Positions 1 to 11,461 of a stretch of 34,340 nucleotides of DNA are shown here, in pieces (positions within the stretch are counted from its first letter, which is position 1; every line of letters begins with the position of its first letter). The DNA comes from Calocera cornea HHB12733. Lineage: Eukaryota; Basidiomycota; Dacrymycetes; Dacrymycetales; Dacrymycetaceae. The notes under the pieces were generated by a model. It made no database searches. It was given only the letters and a program-made list of their open reading frames with translations, and was not told where the DNA came from. The stretch covers positions 56,488-90,827 of the forward strand of contig KV424051.1 of NCBI GenBank assembly GCA_001632435.1, given 5' to 3'. Made by a program: the position numbers and the translations under genes.

Positions 1-306
1 GACTGGCCCGTTATGCCGGCGGACATGTTCCGTGTTACGTTCAAGCCGGTCTCATTCTTCGACCGCAACCCGAGTCTTGACGTTCCCAGCACGCAAGACG
101 AGAAGAGCAGGCATGCGTTTGGTACTGCCGATGCGCCTGTACCTGATACCCACGCGGTTGGCATCACGCCTGAGGCGGAGGCGGTTGTAGAGGCGACTGG
201 ACATGGTGCGGCCCTAAACGGTGCGAACGGTCACACCGGCGCGATGACAGGCAACGAGACCAACGGATTTCGACCCAACGGCGCGAATGGCGCGAACTGC
301 TGCTGA
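1..306 (+). CDS. Copper amine oxidase CAO1, 3' end only
   Basis: This is the last 101 codons of a copper-containing primary amine oxidase; the rest lies left of the window. It opens in frame on DWPVMP, part of the conserved NHIPRPEDWPVMP block whose His is the third copper ligand. It matches the end of CAO2 (4409-4748): over the first 240 bp I count only four differences, all synonymous third-position changes. The Asn-Gly-rich tail is shorter than in CAO2 and ends in Cys-Cys rather than Cys-Cys-His. The stop is TGA at 304-306. Same orientation as CAO2, so this is the upstream member of a tandem pair. It is cut by the window edge, not visibly broken. Confidence 0.93.
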   Translation, partial: DWPVMPADMFRVTFKPVSFFDRNPSLDVPSTQDEKSRHAFGTADAPVPDTHAVGITPEAEAVVEATGHGAALNGANGHTGAMTGNETNGFRPNGANGANCC

Positions 307-867
307 ACATTGCTCTCCATTTTGTCTATTTTGGGGAACCTCTGGTGTACAGGACCGAGTGCCTTCTTGATTCAATGTATTGCACGGCACGTACAAACAA
401 CGCCCATGTACCGTAGCCTCTGTGACTTGTGTCATCAATGTACGCGCGAAGTTGGGCGACTTCAATCAGTGGTTGTCCGAGATGGCCCCTCTCCCGAATG
501 TCCTTCACCGGTGATTCGCATACATAGGCTCGAGAGTTTCCTTCCTCACCACTAAGCGCTTCAACCAACTGGCTTCCTCCTTGGCGCCTTTGGTCAGTGT
601 TCGGGACCGCCTATTGTCCTCATGACAGAAGACCAGCAGAACCCAAAGTTGTGACTCAATTATCGGAATCTGGGGTCTGCTTTTGACACTCGGGGCGACT
701 CCCTTTCAAAAGAGAAATAGTGCTACAGTTGAAGACCACGCTCGACGGACTACTCATAAGCAACCTCTTCTCCAAGGTGTTGAATTGTGGTACGATTCAT
801 ACGGTTGTCTTCCCACTTGAGCTGGTATCCAATGCCGGTATGACGTGTCCGACTGATACATACATAG
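307..867. other. Intergenic; 3' flank of CAO1, paralogous to 3' flank of CAO2
   Basis: About 240 bp after the CAO1 stop (307 to about 545) can be aligned to 4749 to about 4985 behind CAO2, sharing blocks such as TGTCTATTTTGGG, GTACAAACAAC and ATCAATGTACGCGC, but with many substitutions and small gaps. So the tandem duplication included the 3' region. From about 550 to 867 I see no convincing gene. A stretch around 770-815 (VELWYDSYGCLPT) looks coding and could be an upstream exon of the next feature. Confidence 0.6.
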
Positions 868-1760
868 CGAAGAGAGCGGCCAGCGGATGGCCGAGGCGCA
901 TGGGCTGGTGCCGCAGTTCAACGCCAAACTGTTGCTTTTGCTCAAAAGGTAGATAACGATCACCGATGCCGCCAATCGGAAGAATTACGCAACACCGAAC
1001 GTGTCAAACGCAGCCATCCTTCCGCGCCATTCGAACGCTCCTCATGGATGATTGCGGACGACGGTTTTTTTTTCTGGAATGACGTTGCGGTGTTGCCCAC
1101 TGGCGCGGAAATCACGGTGCCACCCAGCGAGCTGCTTTTGCGAATGGACGGGCAGAAGTACTCGCATTCTTTCTTCACTGTATCACCCGCACTAATGCCG
1201 CGTGTCCTGGGGATGAATGATAGAGACGTTCCTTAAGCTTCCCCGAACGAAGGCCGTTATATTCGGCGTGCACCCTTTGCTTCGTCCGATGTCGGAGCTC
1301 GCCAGCATTCCCCTTATCCTGAGTCTATTGCTCAGGATACTCACCGAGTCTGATAGAGAGATGCTCGAATACAAGGGTATTGCAAGATGCGAAAGGACGC
1401 TGATACCGTGGTTGCGTGAGGCTGAAGCGGAGCAGGTGCGGCTACAACTCATCAACGGTCATGAGGACGTTTCGGAGTTTCGGCAATACAACACGCTGTA
1501 AACGCCCGTGTTTGGTAGATAAAGGAAGGTATGAGAGCATAAAGTCGAGATGCCGCGGGGTAAAGAAGTGGAAGAATTCCGAAAGGCTCCACTGGTGCTA
1601 AGCGAGCGTGTGATTTCGAAGGAGTATCCAGCCCCTTGGCATACGTTCTCAGGGGTGCATCCAGAAGACGCCCACCGTTGACTATAAACTGACATATCAT
1701 ATTGCAGCTTGGACTGACGAGCGCCCAAGGGAGCGGGAGCTTTATGGGCCGCTATAGCCA
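868..1760 (+). CDS. Possible multi-exon gene of unknown function, structure incomplete
   Basis: I do not recognise this protein. Three stretches join with matching phases: 868-948 (after acceptor ATACATAG; reads EESGQRMAEAHGLVPQFNAK), 1014-1179 (SHPSAPFERSSW, IADDGFFFWNDVAVLPTG) and 1226-1497 (TFLKLPRTKAVIFGVHPLL). The implied introns are 949-1013 and 1180-1225. Beyond 1497 the frame cannot be continued cleanly. An ATG at 1550 opens a coding-like stretch (EEFRKAPLVLSERVISKEYP, PWHTFSGVHPEDAH), and WTDERPRERELYGPL then a stop near 1756 follows in another frame. Start and end are unresolved. It may be a real gene with introns I cannot place, or a decaying one. A run of nine T at about 1066-1074 is a possible frameshift site. 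Confidence 0.3.
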
Positions 1761-2119
1761 TTTGGCTTATCGCGAGCACCGAAATAACCGGAGACGGTGT
1801 CGCATTCAGCAATCTTTGCGCCAGCCCTTTGACAGCAGGCCCTTACTCGGTGTGAAGGTATCGCCGGCGAATCACAACTCAACGGCTATCGAACAACGTG
1901 TTGATGATAAGCTTGAAGAAGCCTGGCGTGAAAGTGTCTCGACCGTTGAATGCTATTACCTCAAGATGACACTGGGCATTCCCCGCAATTCTCGATGGTC
2001 GCGGGTATTTAAGACCGCGGTTTCGGCCCACTTGGGGACCATCGGCACTGACCCGACTCCCCATTTGAACAACCTTCCTCCGCAAGCAACACCGTAGCGA
2101 TACAATTATTCCGTAGAGA
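1761..2119 (+). promoter_or_regulatory. Upstream region of CAO2
   Basis: No supported gene. An open frame (1702-2097) crosses it, but its composition is not convincing. Most of this stretch is presumably 5' UTR and promoter of CAO2, whose ATG is at 2120. No clear TATA box was seen. Confidence 0.35.
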
Positions 2120-4748
2120 ATGTCCTCCGATGCCAACATAGTCGCCGTTGACCCCGTAAACGGTACGACCACCGCGACGACCAATGGGCACAATCCTATT
2201 AAGAAGCCATTGAAGGCGAAGGCGCATCCTCTGGACCCCTTGGAACCCGAAGAGGTGTGCGCCGATCCAATGTCGTTTCACGGAGTACTCACACACACGA
2301 TGTACTAGATCAGTGCTGTATCGCTTGCGATCCGCCAGTATATCGCGGAAAAGACCGAGATCAAAGCGATCAAATTCATCAACAACTATCTGCTTGCACC
2401 CGCGAAGCGCGACGTCCTTGCCTATCTAGGCATTCCCATCGAGACCGGGAAGCCGCCGGAAGCCGCCCCGGAGTCACTGCTCAGAAGGGCTCACTCCAAC
2501 TTCATTGACGTTGTGGGAGGGTAAGTTCTGTCCCTGTTTCTTAGAGCGTCAATACTCACGATCCTGTAGAGATGCGTTCGACGCGAAGCTCACGGTCGTC
2601 GACGGCGAATGGAAGGTCGACGAAGTCGAGAAGCTTCCCGAAGGGACGCAGCCACTCATCACCCTCGAGGAACTGTGCCTCAGCGAGGAGATGCTGCGGA
2701 AGGATGCGCGCGTCTGCAAACTTGCGGCTGACGTCGGTCCGTCCTATGTTCACTGATCGGTTGAATGAACGCTAATCGTCATTATAGGCGTCACGTCTGA
2801 GCAGCTCCATGCCGATGGTTGGGCCATCGGCCAGGATGAGCGCTGGCCCTTGAAGACCAGGGTGCAGCAGTGTCTGATGTTCGCCAGGTATGGCAAGGGT
2901 GAGAACCTGTATGCCCATCCCATGGTGCGTGTACTACTCATGTCATCGGTTCATCGGCTAACGAATCGATGGAACAGGACTTCATCCCCGTCCTTGACTC
3001 GAATACGTTCGAGGTGCTCGCCATCGACTTCGCGGCCCATCGCCTGGACAAGGAGAATCCACCTTCGACCAAGCCCCCGGCTATGGATGCGAAGCTGGCA
3101 CGCGACCGTATCCCCCCGCCTACGATGAGGCACGAGTATCTCCCGGATCTCCTCGAGAAAGACCCGAACTTCCCGGGCATGCGGAAGGATCTCAAGCCGC
3201 TGTACGTTGTCCAGCCGGAAGGCGTCAGCTTCACTATGCGCGGCCGTGAGCTGGAGTGGCAGAAGTGGAAGATGCACCTCGGTCAGTACCGGGCGCTTGT
3301 GATGCAACTCGGTTCTAATGGTGCGATCAGGATTTGAGGGCCGTGAGGGCTTGACCCTTAACACCATCACATACAATGACAACGGCGTCGTCCGTCCCAT
3401 CGCGTACAAGCTTTCCGTCGCGGAGATGGTCATCCCCTATGCGGACCCACAGTTCCCGCACCCGCGCAAGTTCGCGTTTGATGTTGGCGAATACGGCATG
3501 GGCACCGTTGCGAACGAGCTCAGCCTTGGTTGCGATTGCCTCGGAACGATCTGCTACCTGCCCGGCTGCTTCGTTGGGCATAACGGTCAGCCGATCATCA
3601 TCAAGAACGCGATTTGTATCCATGAAGAGGATGCCGGCCTGCTCTGGAAGCACACGGACTTCCGCCCCGGCGGACGCGCACATAGCGTCCGTGCGCGCAA
3701 GCTCACCATCAGCATGATCGCCACCGTGGCCAACTACGAGTACATCTTCTACTATCAGTTCTACCAGGATGGCACGTTCGAGCTGGAAATCCGTCTTTCC
3801 GGCATTCTCAACGTTTACGTCCTGGCAGAGGGCGAAGAGTCGAGCCGCTATGCGACCCAGGTCGCGCCACGTATCGATGCGCATTTCCACCAGCATCTGT
3901 TCTCCCTCCGTCTCGACCCAATGATTGATGGACTGAAGAACAGTGTGATGGAGACTGATGTCGTTCCCTCTGAGTATCCTACCGGATCGGACGAGAACTA
4001 CGCGGGTAACGCTTGGACGACCAAGCACACGATCATCAAGACCACGGCGGAAGGGGAGCGGAATTGGGATGCGGAGACGGACCGCAGGTGGACGATCATC
4101 AACCCTGACAAGAAGCACTACGCGAGTGGCCAGCCCGCTGGCTATCGGGTCATGACATGTGCTTTCCCACGGGTTCTAGCCCGCGAGAATAGCTGGGTGC
4201 GCAAGCGCGCTCCGTTTGCGCGTAGCAACCTGTGGGTCACTCGTCACGCACCTGGGCGCGACTGGCCCGCGGGGAAGTACGTTCCGCAGACACGTGAAGC
4301 TCCGGCCGACTCGCTCGAGGGCTGGATGAAGGGCGGAGAAAGTGTCGATGGCGAGGACATCATCCTGTTCCTGACAGTTGGCACGAACCATATCCCCCGC
4401 CCGGAGGACTGGCCCGTTATGCCGGCGGACATGTTCCGTGTTACGTTCAAGCCGGTCTCATTCTTCGACCGCAACCCGAGTCTTGACGTTCCCAGCACGC
4501 AGGACGAGAAGAGCAGGCATGCGTTTGGTACTGCCGATGCGCCTGTGCCTGATACCCACGCGGTTGGCATCACGCCTGAGGCGGAGGCGGTTGTAGAAGC
4601 GACGGGACATGGTGCGGCCCTAAACGGTGCGAACGGTCACACCGGCTTGACGACTGCCACTGGAATCAACGGCGTCCATCCGAACGGCACGAACGGGGTT
4701 CACACAAACGGCGCGAATGGCGCGAATGGCGCGAACTGCTGCCACTGA
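2120..4748 (+). CDS. Copper-containing primary amine oxidase CAO2 (EC 1.4.3.21 family)
   Basis: Enzymes of this family oxidise primary amines to aldehydes, releasing ammonia and hydrogen peroxide, with copper and a Tyr-derived topaquinone (TPQ). Exons 2120-2254, 2309-2520, 2570-2736, 2788-2924, 2978-3281 and 3331-4748 join in phase to 790 residues, a usual family length. Visible motifs: catalytic-base Asp369 in FDVGEYG; LGCDCLG; TPQ precursor Tyr454 in ANYEYIF; copper ligands His505 and His507 in HQHLFSLRLD and His672 in NHIPRPEDWP. There is no signal peptide, so it is probably intracellular; no C-terminal SKL-type signal is present. After the catalytic domain comes an Asn-Gly-rich tail (NGVHPNGTNGVHTNGANG) ending in CCH. 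It is the downstream member of a tandem pair with CAO1 and close to an amidase and a permease. The substrate cannot be inferred. Confidence 0.95.
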
Positions 4749-5308
4749 ACATCACTTTTCATCTGTCTATTTTGGGTATACTCTGCTGTACTGGACCGAA
4801 TGTCTCCTTGATGCACTGTACTGTACGCACTCGTACAAACAACACCCATGTAGCGTAACCCCGGTGACTAGTTCTATCAATGTACGCGCAAACTTGCGCG
4901 AGTTTCAATCAACGGTTGTTGAGATCTGCGCTCTTCCGAATGTCTTTCACCAGTGATTTCCATGTACGCATGGACCGAAAAGCTTTCCCTTCTCATCTTG
5001 GGTGCTCGGCACGTCCAGAGACTGCTTCCGGTCGAGGAACCAGCGACGACAGATCTTGGACGAAGCGATGCGGATGCACTACGAGTGCTCAGGGACGAGA
5101 CCGGCTTGACATGATACGGCATGCCCGCACGGGCCAGATCTCTGGGAAGGGAATATTGTTCGTGTCAACAGCTAGGAACAGGATGATGTCCTCGTCATCG
5201 ACATTTTCCCAACGCTTCATCAACGCTTCATATGCAACAAATTCATACCCCCACTTTAAATCCAATACTTACAGTCCCCCATTGTTGATGGCATCAATCC
5301 GTTGGTCG
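4749..5308. other. Convergent intergenic region between CAO2 and the amidase
   Basis: It holds the CAO2 3' flank (paralogous to that of CAO1) up to about 4985 and then an inverted CAO relic (listed separately). The amidase gene ends at 5309 on the other strand. Nothing else was recognised. Confidence 0.6.
4990..5240 (-). pseudogene. Decayed copper amine oxidase fragment, inverted
   Basis: Read on the minus strand, about 5225-5140 gives MKRWENVDDEDIILFLAVDT then NNIPFPEIWPV, matching CAO2 MKGGESVDGEDIILFLTVGT and NHIPRPEDWPV. The copper-ligand His is replaced by Asn. Lower coordinates keep pieces of the next block (nucleotide match to the FKPVS segment near 5100-5120, then a GACGTGCC/GGTCGAGGAAC-like stretch near 5005-5040), with about 50 bp of unrelated sequence between them. 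Frameshifts and stops are present, so it cannot encode an enzyme. It corresponds only to the C-terminal part of the family. Confidence 0.8.
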
Positions 5309-7246
5309 CTACACATCAGGAAGCTGAATCTTCGGAATCGCCTCCCAGTAGGCGCGCTTGTCCAGACGATGGTGCGTTGCTTGCTCGAATGCATAGGCGT
5401 ACGCGATGAGAGTAGCTTCGGAATATCCGGTACCGGCAAACGTGAAGCCATACGGCTGCCCGGGGAAGGGCGTGTATGTCTGGACGGTGTGGTTCTGCAC
5501 CTGCACGGCGGGTTGTCCGGGCGGCAAGAACGACAGCGGGAGCGTGATCTGTGGATAACCAGAGAGAGCGGAGAAGCCGGACTGAACCGAGTACATGATG
5601 AGTGCTGAGACGTTGTTGTCTTTCAATGCCGCGTCGATGCCGCCCTTGCCCTCCCTGGACAAGAAATCGATCGTTTCTCTATACATCGGCTCGGTTTCCG
5701 ACACGTTCACATATTGATACCAAAGATCCATTGCTTCGTAAGTCGGCGGCTTCTCGAGGTCCGGATGCGCGTTGTTGTAATCGATCAGGCTCTGGACAGT
5801 AGTGACGCCCGATGGGTTGCTTTCAACACTTAGTCGGTACCTCAGGGTCTGCTATGGAAGCACTCACTATGCCAGAGTCTTCATGTACCTGGGAAGAGCG
5901 ACGTTGAAGCTGCGATATCAAAAGTGTGATTAGCCACCACAGCGCAGAGCATCTGATGGGACGTACTCGGCGGCAAACATATAGTTGCGAAGGGTGCCAT
6001 TGTTCCAGCTGTTGATGTTGGTGATGTTGGCGTCGACGATGGTAGCACCAAGGTCCTTGAGCACCTCGACAGCGCCGAGGAAAGCCGCGGCTTGAGGGGT
6101 GCTGTAATTGATAAAGTGTTGCGGGATACCGAGACGGACACCCTTGAGTGCATCTTTGGATAACTTGGCAGTATAGTCCGGGACTGGCATTGGTTGGGCA
6201 AGTGTGTAATTGTCAGCGGGATCAGGGCCGGTTGCGATGGCGTTCATGAGCAGGGCAAGGTCCTTGACCGTACGAGCCATGGGACCGACGGTGTCGTGGT
6301 GCTCCGAGATGGGGACGACACCGGTGCGGGAAATCAGCCCGATGGTCGACCGCAAGCCAACCAGGTTGTTGGTGGAACTCGGAGAAATGACGGAACCGCC
6401 CGTATCGGAGCCTAGACCGGCAGCCGCAAGACCGATAGAGATAGCAATGCCCGTGCCGGAGCTGCTGCCCCCAGGATTTGCCTGCGGGTAGTACGCATTC
6501 CTGTGCAAATCTATCAGCATATGCGCGTTTCGAAATTAACGCAGCTTACGTGCACTGTCCACCAACAGAGCTCCAGCCATTAGGCAGACCGGTGGAGCTG
6601 CGCCAGTACGCCCACTGAGCCATGTTCGTCTTGCCGAGGATGATGGCGCCGTGTTCCTTGAGACCCTTCACAACGACCGAATCACCAGGTGTCTTGGCAC
6701 CGACTAGTGCATACGAGCCGGCCGTGGTGTCCATACCGTCCTCGGGCTGAACACCGATGTTGTCCTTGATCAGAATAGGGATGCCGTGCAAGGGACCAAG
6801 GATGGTGCCATTCTTCCGCAACGCGTCCGCCTCAGCAGCGAGGGAGAGCGCGTGTGGGTTGGTGACAATGACAGACCGGAGCTTGGGCCCCTTCCAGTTC
6901 GTTTCGTCGATTCTGGCCAGATACGCCTGGTGAAAGTTTAGTGACGGATGGACGACTGGGATGGGTTGCAAACCTTGGTGAGCTGCACACTAGTGAACTT
7001 GCCAGCGGCCATGCCGGCGCTGAGTTCATCGATGGTAGCCTAGATCGCTGTGGTCAGCGGCGAGAAAACATACGAGATTAGTCATTAGAATACCTCATAG
7101 AGATCCGGATAGTCGGCGTAGCAAGGGCACGTCGTGCGCATTGCAAGCGGATTGACGTCCACGTTTCCGACCGAGAGATTCGCCGAAACGGGGCCAAAGG
7201 TCAAGAGACCGGCGACAGTCGCCAGAAAGGCGCGGTTGATGAACAT
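5309..7246 (-). CDS. Secreted amidase-signature hydrolase
   Basis: Amidase-signature enzymes hydrolyse amides to acid plus ammonia or amine using a Ser-cisSer-Lys triad. Exons on the minus strand are 7094-7246, 6974-7039, 6550-6926, 5967-6500, 5868-5909 and 5309-5819; introns are 47-57 bp and all phases close, giving 560 residues. Residues 1-22 (MFINRAFLATVAGLLTFGPVSA) look like a signal peptide. Triad candidates are Lys127 (ILIKDNI), the cis-Ser within PGGSSSGTG (211-213) and nucleophile Ser235 (GSDTGGSV). The tiny fifth exon (42 bp) and the AAAG acceptor at its 3' intron were chosen because they give the continuous YMKTLAYNPSGVTTVQSLID. The natural substrate cannot be told from sequence. 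It lies between CAO and permease genes and is transcribed divergently from the permease. Confidence 0.93.
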
Positions 7247-8634
7247 GGTTGGCTCGTTCTTGTCGTTGAACTTTGGGGGCCAGCCAAAGAGCTTCTTCTG
7301 CGGAGAACCGCAGTTTTATAGCATGGTAGGAGCCAGACAGCCGAGCGAGCCATATCAGTGCAAGGAGTAGTCAGCGGCAGAGAAGCCAGAGCGGCAGTCG
7401 AGCGGATTGGAAACCAGTCGGCTCAGTGAGCTGCCAAGCAGCACGTCCAGCCAATAGTAACAACACTCGAGGCAGTCGAAGCCTAGATGTTGACTATGCA
7501 ATGCCGGTGGGTTGTCGCAGGACCTCCACTGATGGAGCAGTGCAATGGCTGATGTCTAACGAGGCTTGACATTCGAAATGGGGTGCACAATTCATTGCAG
7601 ATTAGGCTGCGGGTGAGATGAAAGTGATGGGAGCAGGCCAAGCCAACAGAGCGCTTGGCAGAAGAGAACGGCACGGTAATCGTCCCAATGAGGAGCGGGG
7701 AAGGCGCCCTTCCCCCGGAAGCAAAATCACCGCTCTTACGTCAACCGCCAACCCAAGCCGCCTCCGAAACACTACAACCTCGCAATTGGGAGGAGATAAC
7801 CCTGCTGCGCCAGGAACGGTTGTTCCAGTGATCAGCGGGGCTGTGGATATCCGGGCTCCAAGCCTTGCCTTTTCGGGAGTATGTCTTGCTCGAAACGGGA
7901 GGTGCCGTCATGGAGGGTGAACGGGCTGACCGCGCCGTGTTTAGGTCTTGGCTGGAGGTCACGGAGAAGCGAAGGAGTCAGAGGGGGAGACGGGGGGTGC
8001 CATAGTGCGATTGGGAAGTAGGCCCACATCCGCCCCTGGATCGCCAGCACGGTGAGTAGTGGAAAGCTATTTTACAACTACATAAAGACAGCAACAGCTT
8101 TCGGGCTCTGACAATGCTACGAGAATGGTCAGCTGCAGCAACATACGCATGCGGTCCTGCCTGCCGTCTCGCTCATCGGGGTCTCCTGTATGTCGGCGTA
8201 GGAAGACACGTCACCAACCTTCGCGTCCCACAGAAGCGCGTTTATCGTCCACATCTGTATAACACAGCCCCGCGATCTCATCACGATGTACCGACAGCCT
8301 GGTACACGGGATTTCTACGCATAGAGAAGAAAGTCAAAATAAAAGCTCTCGATTTGTCAGTGCACAAATATAGGCATTGTCAACATGTCCCGTTGCTGAG
8401 TACCCCGGAAAGCAGACGGTGATCGTCGTCGGCAAGGGACCGCGACGTCACATGTTTATTTTTCCCTGTCGCGTCCCGCCACTCGCTCACCCGCTGCTCA
8501 CGGCCCTCGCTCACTGGAGTCGTGTCCGCTCGTCCTCAACTTACACACCCTGCTCTTTCCATTTCCTGTTGTTCTTTCTCTTGCTTGTACAATATCCAAT
8601 CGCTGGAGATTGAACTACAGGCTCCCCGGCGGGC
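7247..8634. promoter_or_regulatory. Divergent intergenic region, amidase and permease promoters
   Basis: About 1.4 kb without a convincing gene separates the two divergent start codons. Open frames here lack coding character. Two GATAA cores are present (7795-7799 on plus; 8242-8246 on minus, written TTATC on plus), the core bound by fungal GATA nitrogen regulators, but such short matches occur by chance. A pyrimidine-rich stretch with TTGTACAATATCC (about 8560-8600) lies just upstream of the permease ATG. Confidence 0.4.
7314..7320 (-). promoter_or_regulatory. TATA box candidate of the amidase gene
   Basis: The minus strand reads TATAAAA here, about 70 bp upstream of the amidase ATG (7246), a plausible core-promoter distance. 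Confidence 0.5.
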
Positions 8635-11200
8635 ATGTTACCCACCATCTCACGCCCGGCGTCGCCCCGCTCCCCACGGCCTGAGACATCGGAACAGGCA
8701 ACAGTCAGCTTCGGGGACGAGCCCAAAACCCCAACCGAGGGGAAGGACACGGTATCAGAGCTGCCTGTGACGCCCAGGAGGCGCAGAGTGAGACGGGGAA
8801 CGGGTGCGCATGTACTCTCTCCGCCCTGATACGCTGCTCAAAGGGCCATAGTCGCAGAAGAGGACGCGGTGTCGCTGCACCCGCCCTCCTTCGCCCAGTC
8901 CGAGTTCGAGACCATCATCCGCCGGCAGCGTCATAACCGGCCGCATAACATCAAGGCTCCCCCGAACTTGCGCACGCGGTACCCCAACTTGGACCATGAT
9001 TGGGAGTTCGCGGTGCGTGTGACTGTCGTGTATGCCGTTTCCATCTGACGCCGATTTGCGCTAGGGCTGGGGGAAGACATCGTACCTGGAGTTGCTGGAA
9101 CCCGACATCAGCCATGCCACCGAAAGGCTAGACGAGCTCAAAAGAACCCCGCGGATGGGCCAATTCCTTGCCAGCGCCATAGCGGGCAACGACATCATCG
9201 GCTCCGTCTTCTACGCCTTTCCGGCCGTCGCTGCGGCCTGCGGGATCTACTCCCCCATCGCGCTCCTCTTCAGCAGTGTCATCCTCATACTATTCCGGCC
9301 AATTATGCTTGAACTCGTTGCTGCCGTGCGGCTGAACGGGGGGACATACGCCTACCTGCTGCAATTCTCCGGCAAGAGCTTGGCGGCGGTAGGCGCGGCT
9401 GCTACGCTGCTGGATGCCGTCTCGACCAGCACCATCTCTGCCGCGACTGCGGGGAGCTACCTTGTGGGTGAGTTGAACGTCGGAAATGCGAGACTGGTGG
9501 AAATCTTGCTTGCCGTGGGATTCCTGGTGCTCATCGCGGCCATTGCCCTCGCTGGCCTGCGCGAAAGCGGTGGTGTAGCCCTGACCATGCTCTGCATTCA
9601 TGTAGGTTTTCCGTGTTCTCACCATTCTGCTTGATCTCATAAGCCGTGTCCTAGATCCTGGTCATGCTTGCCCTAATGATAGCATCGACGGTTTCTTGGG
9701 CGCGACATGGATCTTCGCTGCTCATTTACAACTTCTCCCTGCGACCCTCCTCCGCCTCCCAAACAGCCCGCGCAATGTTCAACGGCATCTGCATTGGCTT
9801 CCTTGGTGTCACCGGTTTCGAATGCACCCCTACGTACATCGAAAGCGTGCAGCCGGGTGCGTTTCCAAGCGTGCTGCGTAACCTCATCGTTGCGGTTACC
9901 GCGCTGAATGCGCCGCTCATGCTGCTGGTACTTGCGAACATCAGCATGGACCAGATCACCGACGGGGCGAATGTGCTCAGCGTCCTTGCGGAGACGGTCG
10001 CTGGCAAGTGGCTCAGGATTATCGTCGTTGTCGATGCCATTGCTGTTCTGCTGGGCGGGGTCCTTGCCGGGGTAGTCATGCTCTGCGGTCTGGTGGACCG
10101 TCTTGCACAGTAAGCTATTGCATCCCCGCTCCACACCATGATGCTGATGGGTCTGACAGTGACCACACGCTCCCGCACGTATTCCTCAAGCGCCTGCCCT
10201 TCACTCAGTCCGAGTTCGTCTCCATTGGCTTCTCCCTCGCTCTTTCCCTTGTCATGTATGCCTCCTGTGGGTTCAGCCTCGATCTCCTCTCGTCCATGTT
10301 CGCCATTGCCTTCCTCTTCCTCATGGCACTCTATCCCCTATCCCATATCATGCTTCGTTTTAACCGCGACCGCCTGCCGAGAAAGTATCACAGTGCGCTC
10401 GGGTGGAGTGTACTGGCGATGGCGAGCATGATTGTCCTCTGGGTGGGCAATATCGTCCAAGAGTAGGCTCCCAATTTCTTGTTTGGTTCTCCGAAAGTAA
10501 CCTATCGTCACAGCCCCAAAACCATTGGCCTGTTCGCTGCGTACTTTGGCGTTGTCTGGCTGTCGCTGTGGATCCTCAAATCGCAAGTCTTACTGGCGCG
10601 ACTTGCGTTGTGGGTGTATGATCAGGTGGCTTTGTACCGTATCAGGTGGTTTAAAGGCATGGACGCAAGCGTCGGACGGATGATGGTCAAGTTGCGCCGG
10701 CGTGCTGTTTGTGTCTGGGTCAAAACCGACGATGTCAGTGGCTTTGCAGTGCCAGTGGCCCATCTGACTCCTTCAACCAGATGTTCAGCCTGATTCATGC
10801 GATACTCTATGTCCAGCAAAACGAGGCGACGACAAGGATCGTTTTCATTCATGCGTATCAGAATGCCGACAGCATTCCAACTGAAATGGAGGCGAATTGC
10901 AAGTTGGTTGACGAGGGATTCCCCGCTATCACCATCGAGTACGTTGCAAAGGGTCAGCCATGTTTGGACACAAGCTTATGAATTATCTGTGTAGTCTTGT
11001 CTTTGTTCAAGGCACCTTCTCACCCGTTGTGCGTATAATTTTGCACACGAGCCTGAGATCTGCTGACCATGTCCCAGCTTGTTGAAGCCGTCAGCTCCAG
11101 GCTCGATGTGCCCCGATCCTGCATGTTCATCTCATGTCTGTCCCCGTACCATGGATATGAATTATCGGACTACGGCGGCGTCCGCACCATCAGCCTCTGA
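8635..11200 (+). CDS. APC-superfamily amino acid/amine permease, fungal long-tail type
   Basis: An integral membrane transporter, likely moving amino acids or related amines; the substrate is not determinable. Nine exons join in phase to 719 residues: 8635-8803, 8852-9012, 9065-9601, 9655-10109, 10160-10462, 10514-10733, 10781-10938, 10995-11028 and 11078-11200. A basic, Pro-rich N-terminal region of about 120 residues is followed by a row of hydrophobic segments, starting with a first helix near FLASAIAGNDIIGSVFYAFP. GNIVQDPKTIGLFAAYF is rebuilt across intron 10463-10513 and matches the GNI..DPKTIGYFAAYF pattern of fungal members. The cytosolic tail has the family pattern YVQQNEATTRIVFIHAY, EANCKLVDEGFPAITID, LVFVQGTFSPV and a final YGGVRTISL-like end (DYGGVRTISL), which fixed the last exons. 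The intron after residue 56 (8804-8851) is the least certain. Confidence 0.9.
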
Positions 11201-11461
11201 TCACCTGTATTCCCACCTCCACCTCACGAACCTTACGAACCGCACGACATGCTGCATCTTTCACGACTTTCAAGTGTTCACGTCTAATGGCCGCTCAGCG
11301 CCTTCTCTCGCACCCTATACGCACAGTGATACCTTGCATTGCATTCCCAACTTTCCTAGTTTCTACATCCAACAAAATGTACCCACTTTGCTACACGCGC
11401 TTATGCGCATAGCTGTGCAGACCCGACATTGACCCAAAATAGATGACTGATAACCGATCGC
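11201..11461. other. Convergent spacer between permease and CAO3
   Basis: A 261-bp gap between two converging genes; presumably both 3' UTRs. No gene seen. Confidence 0.5.
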
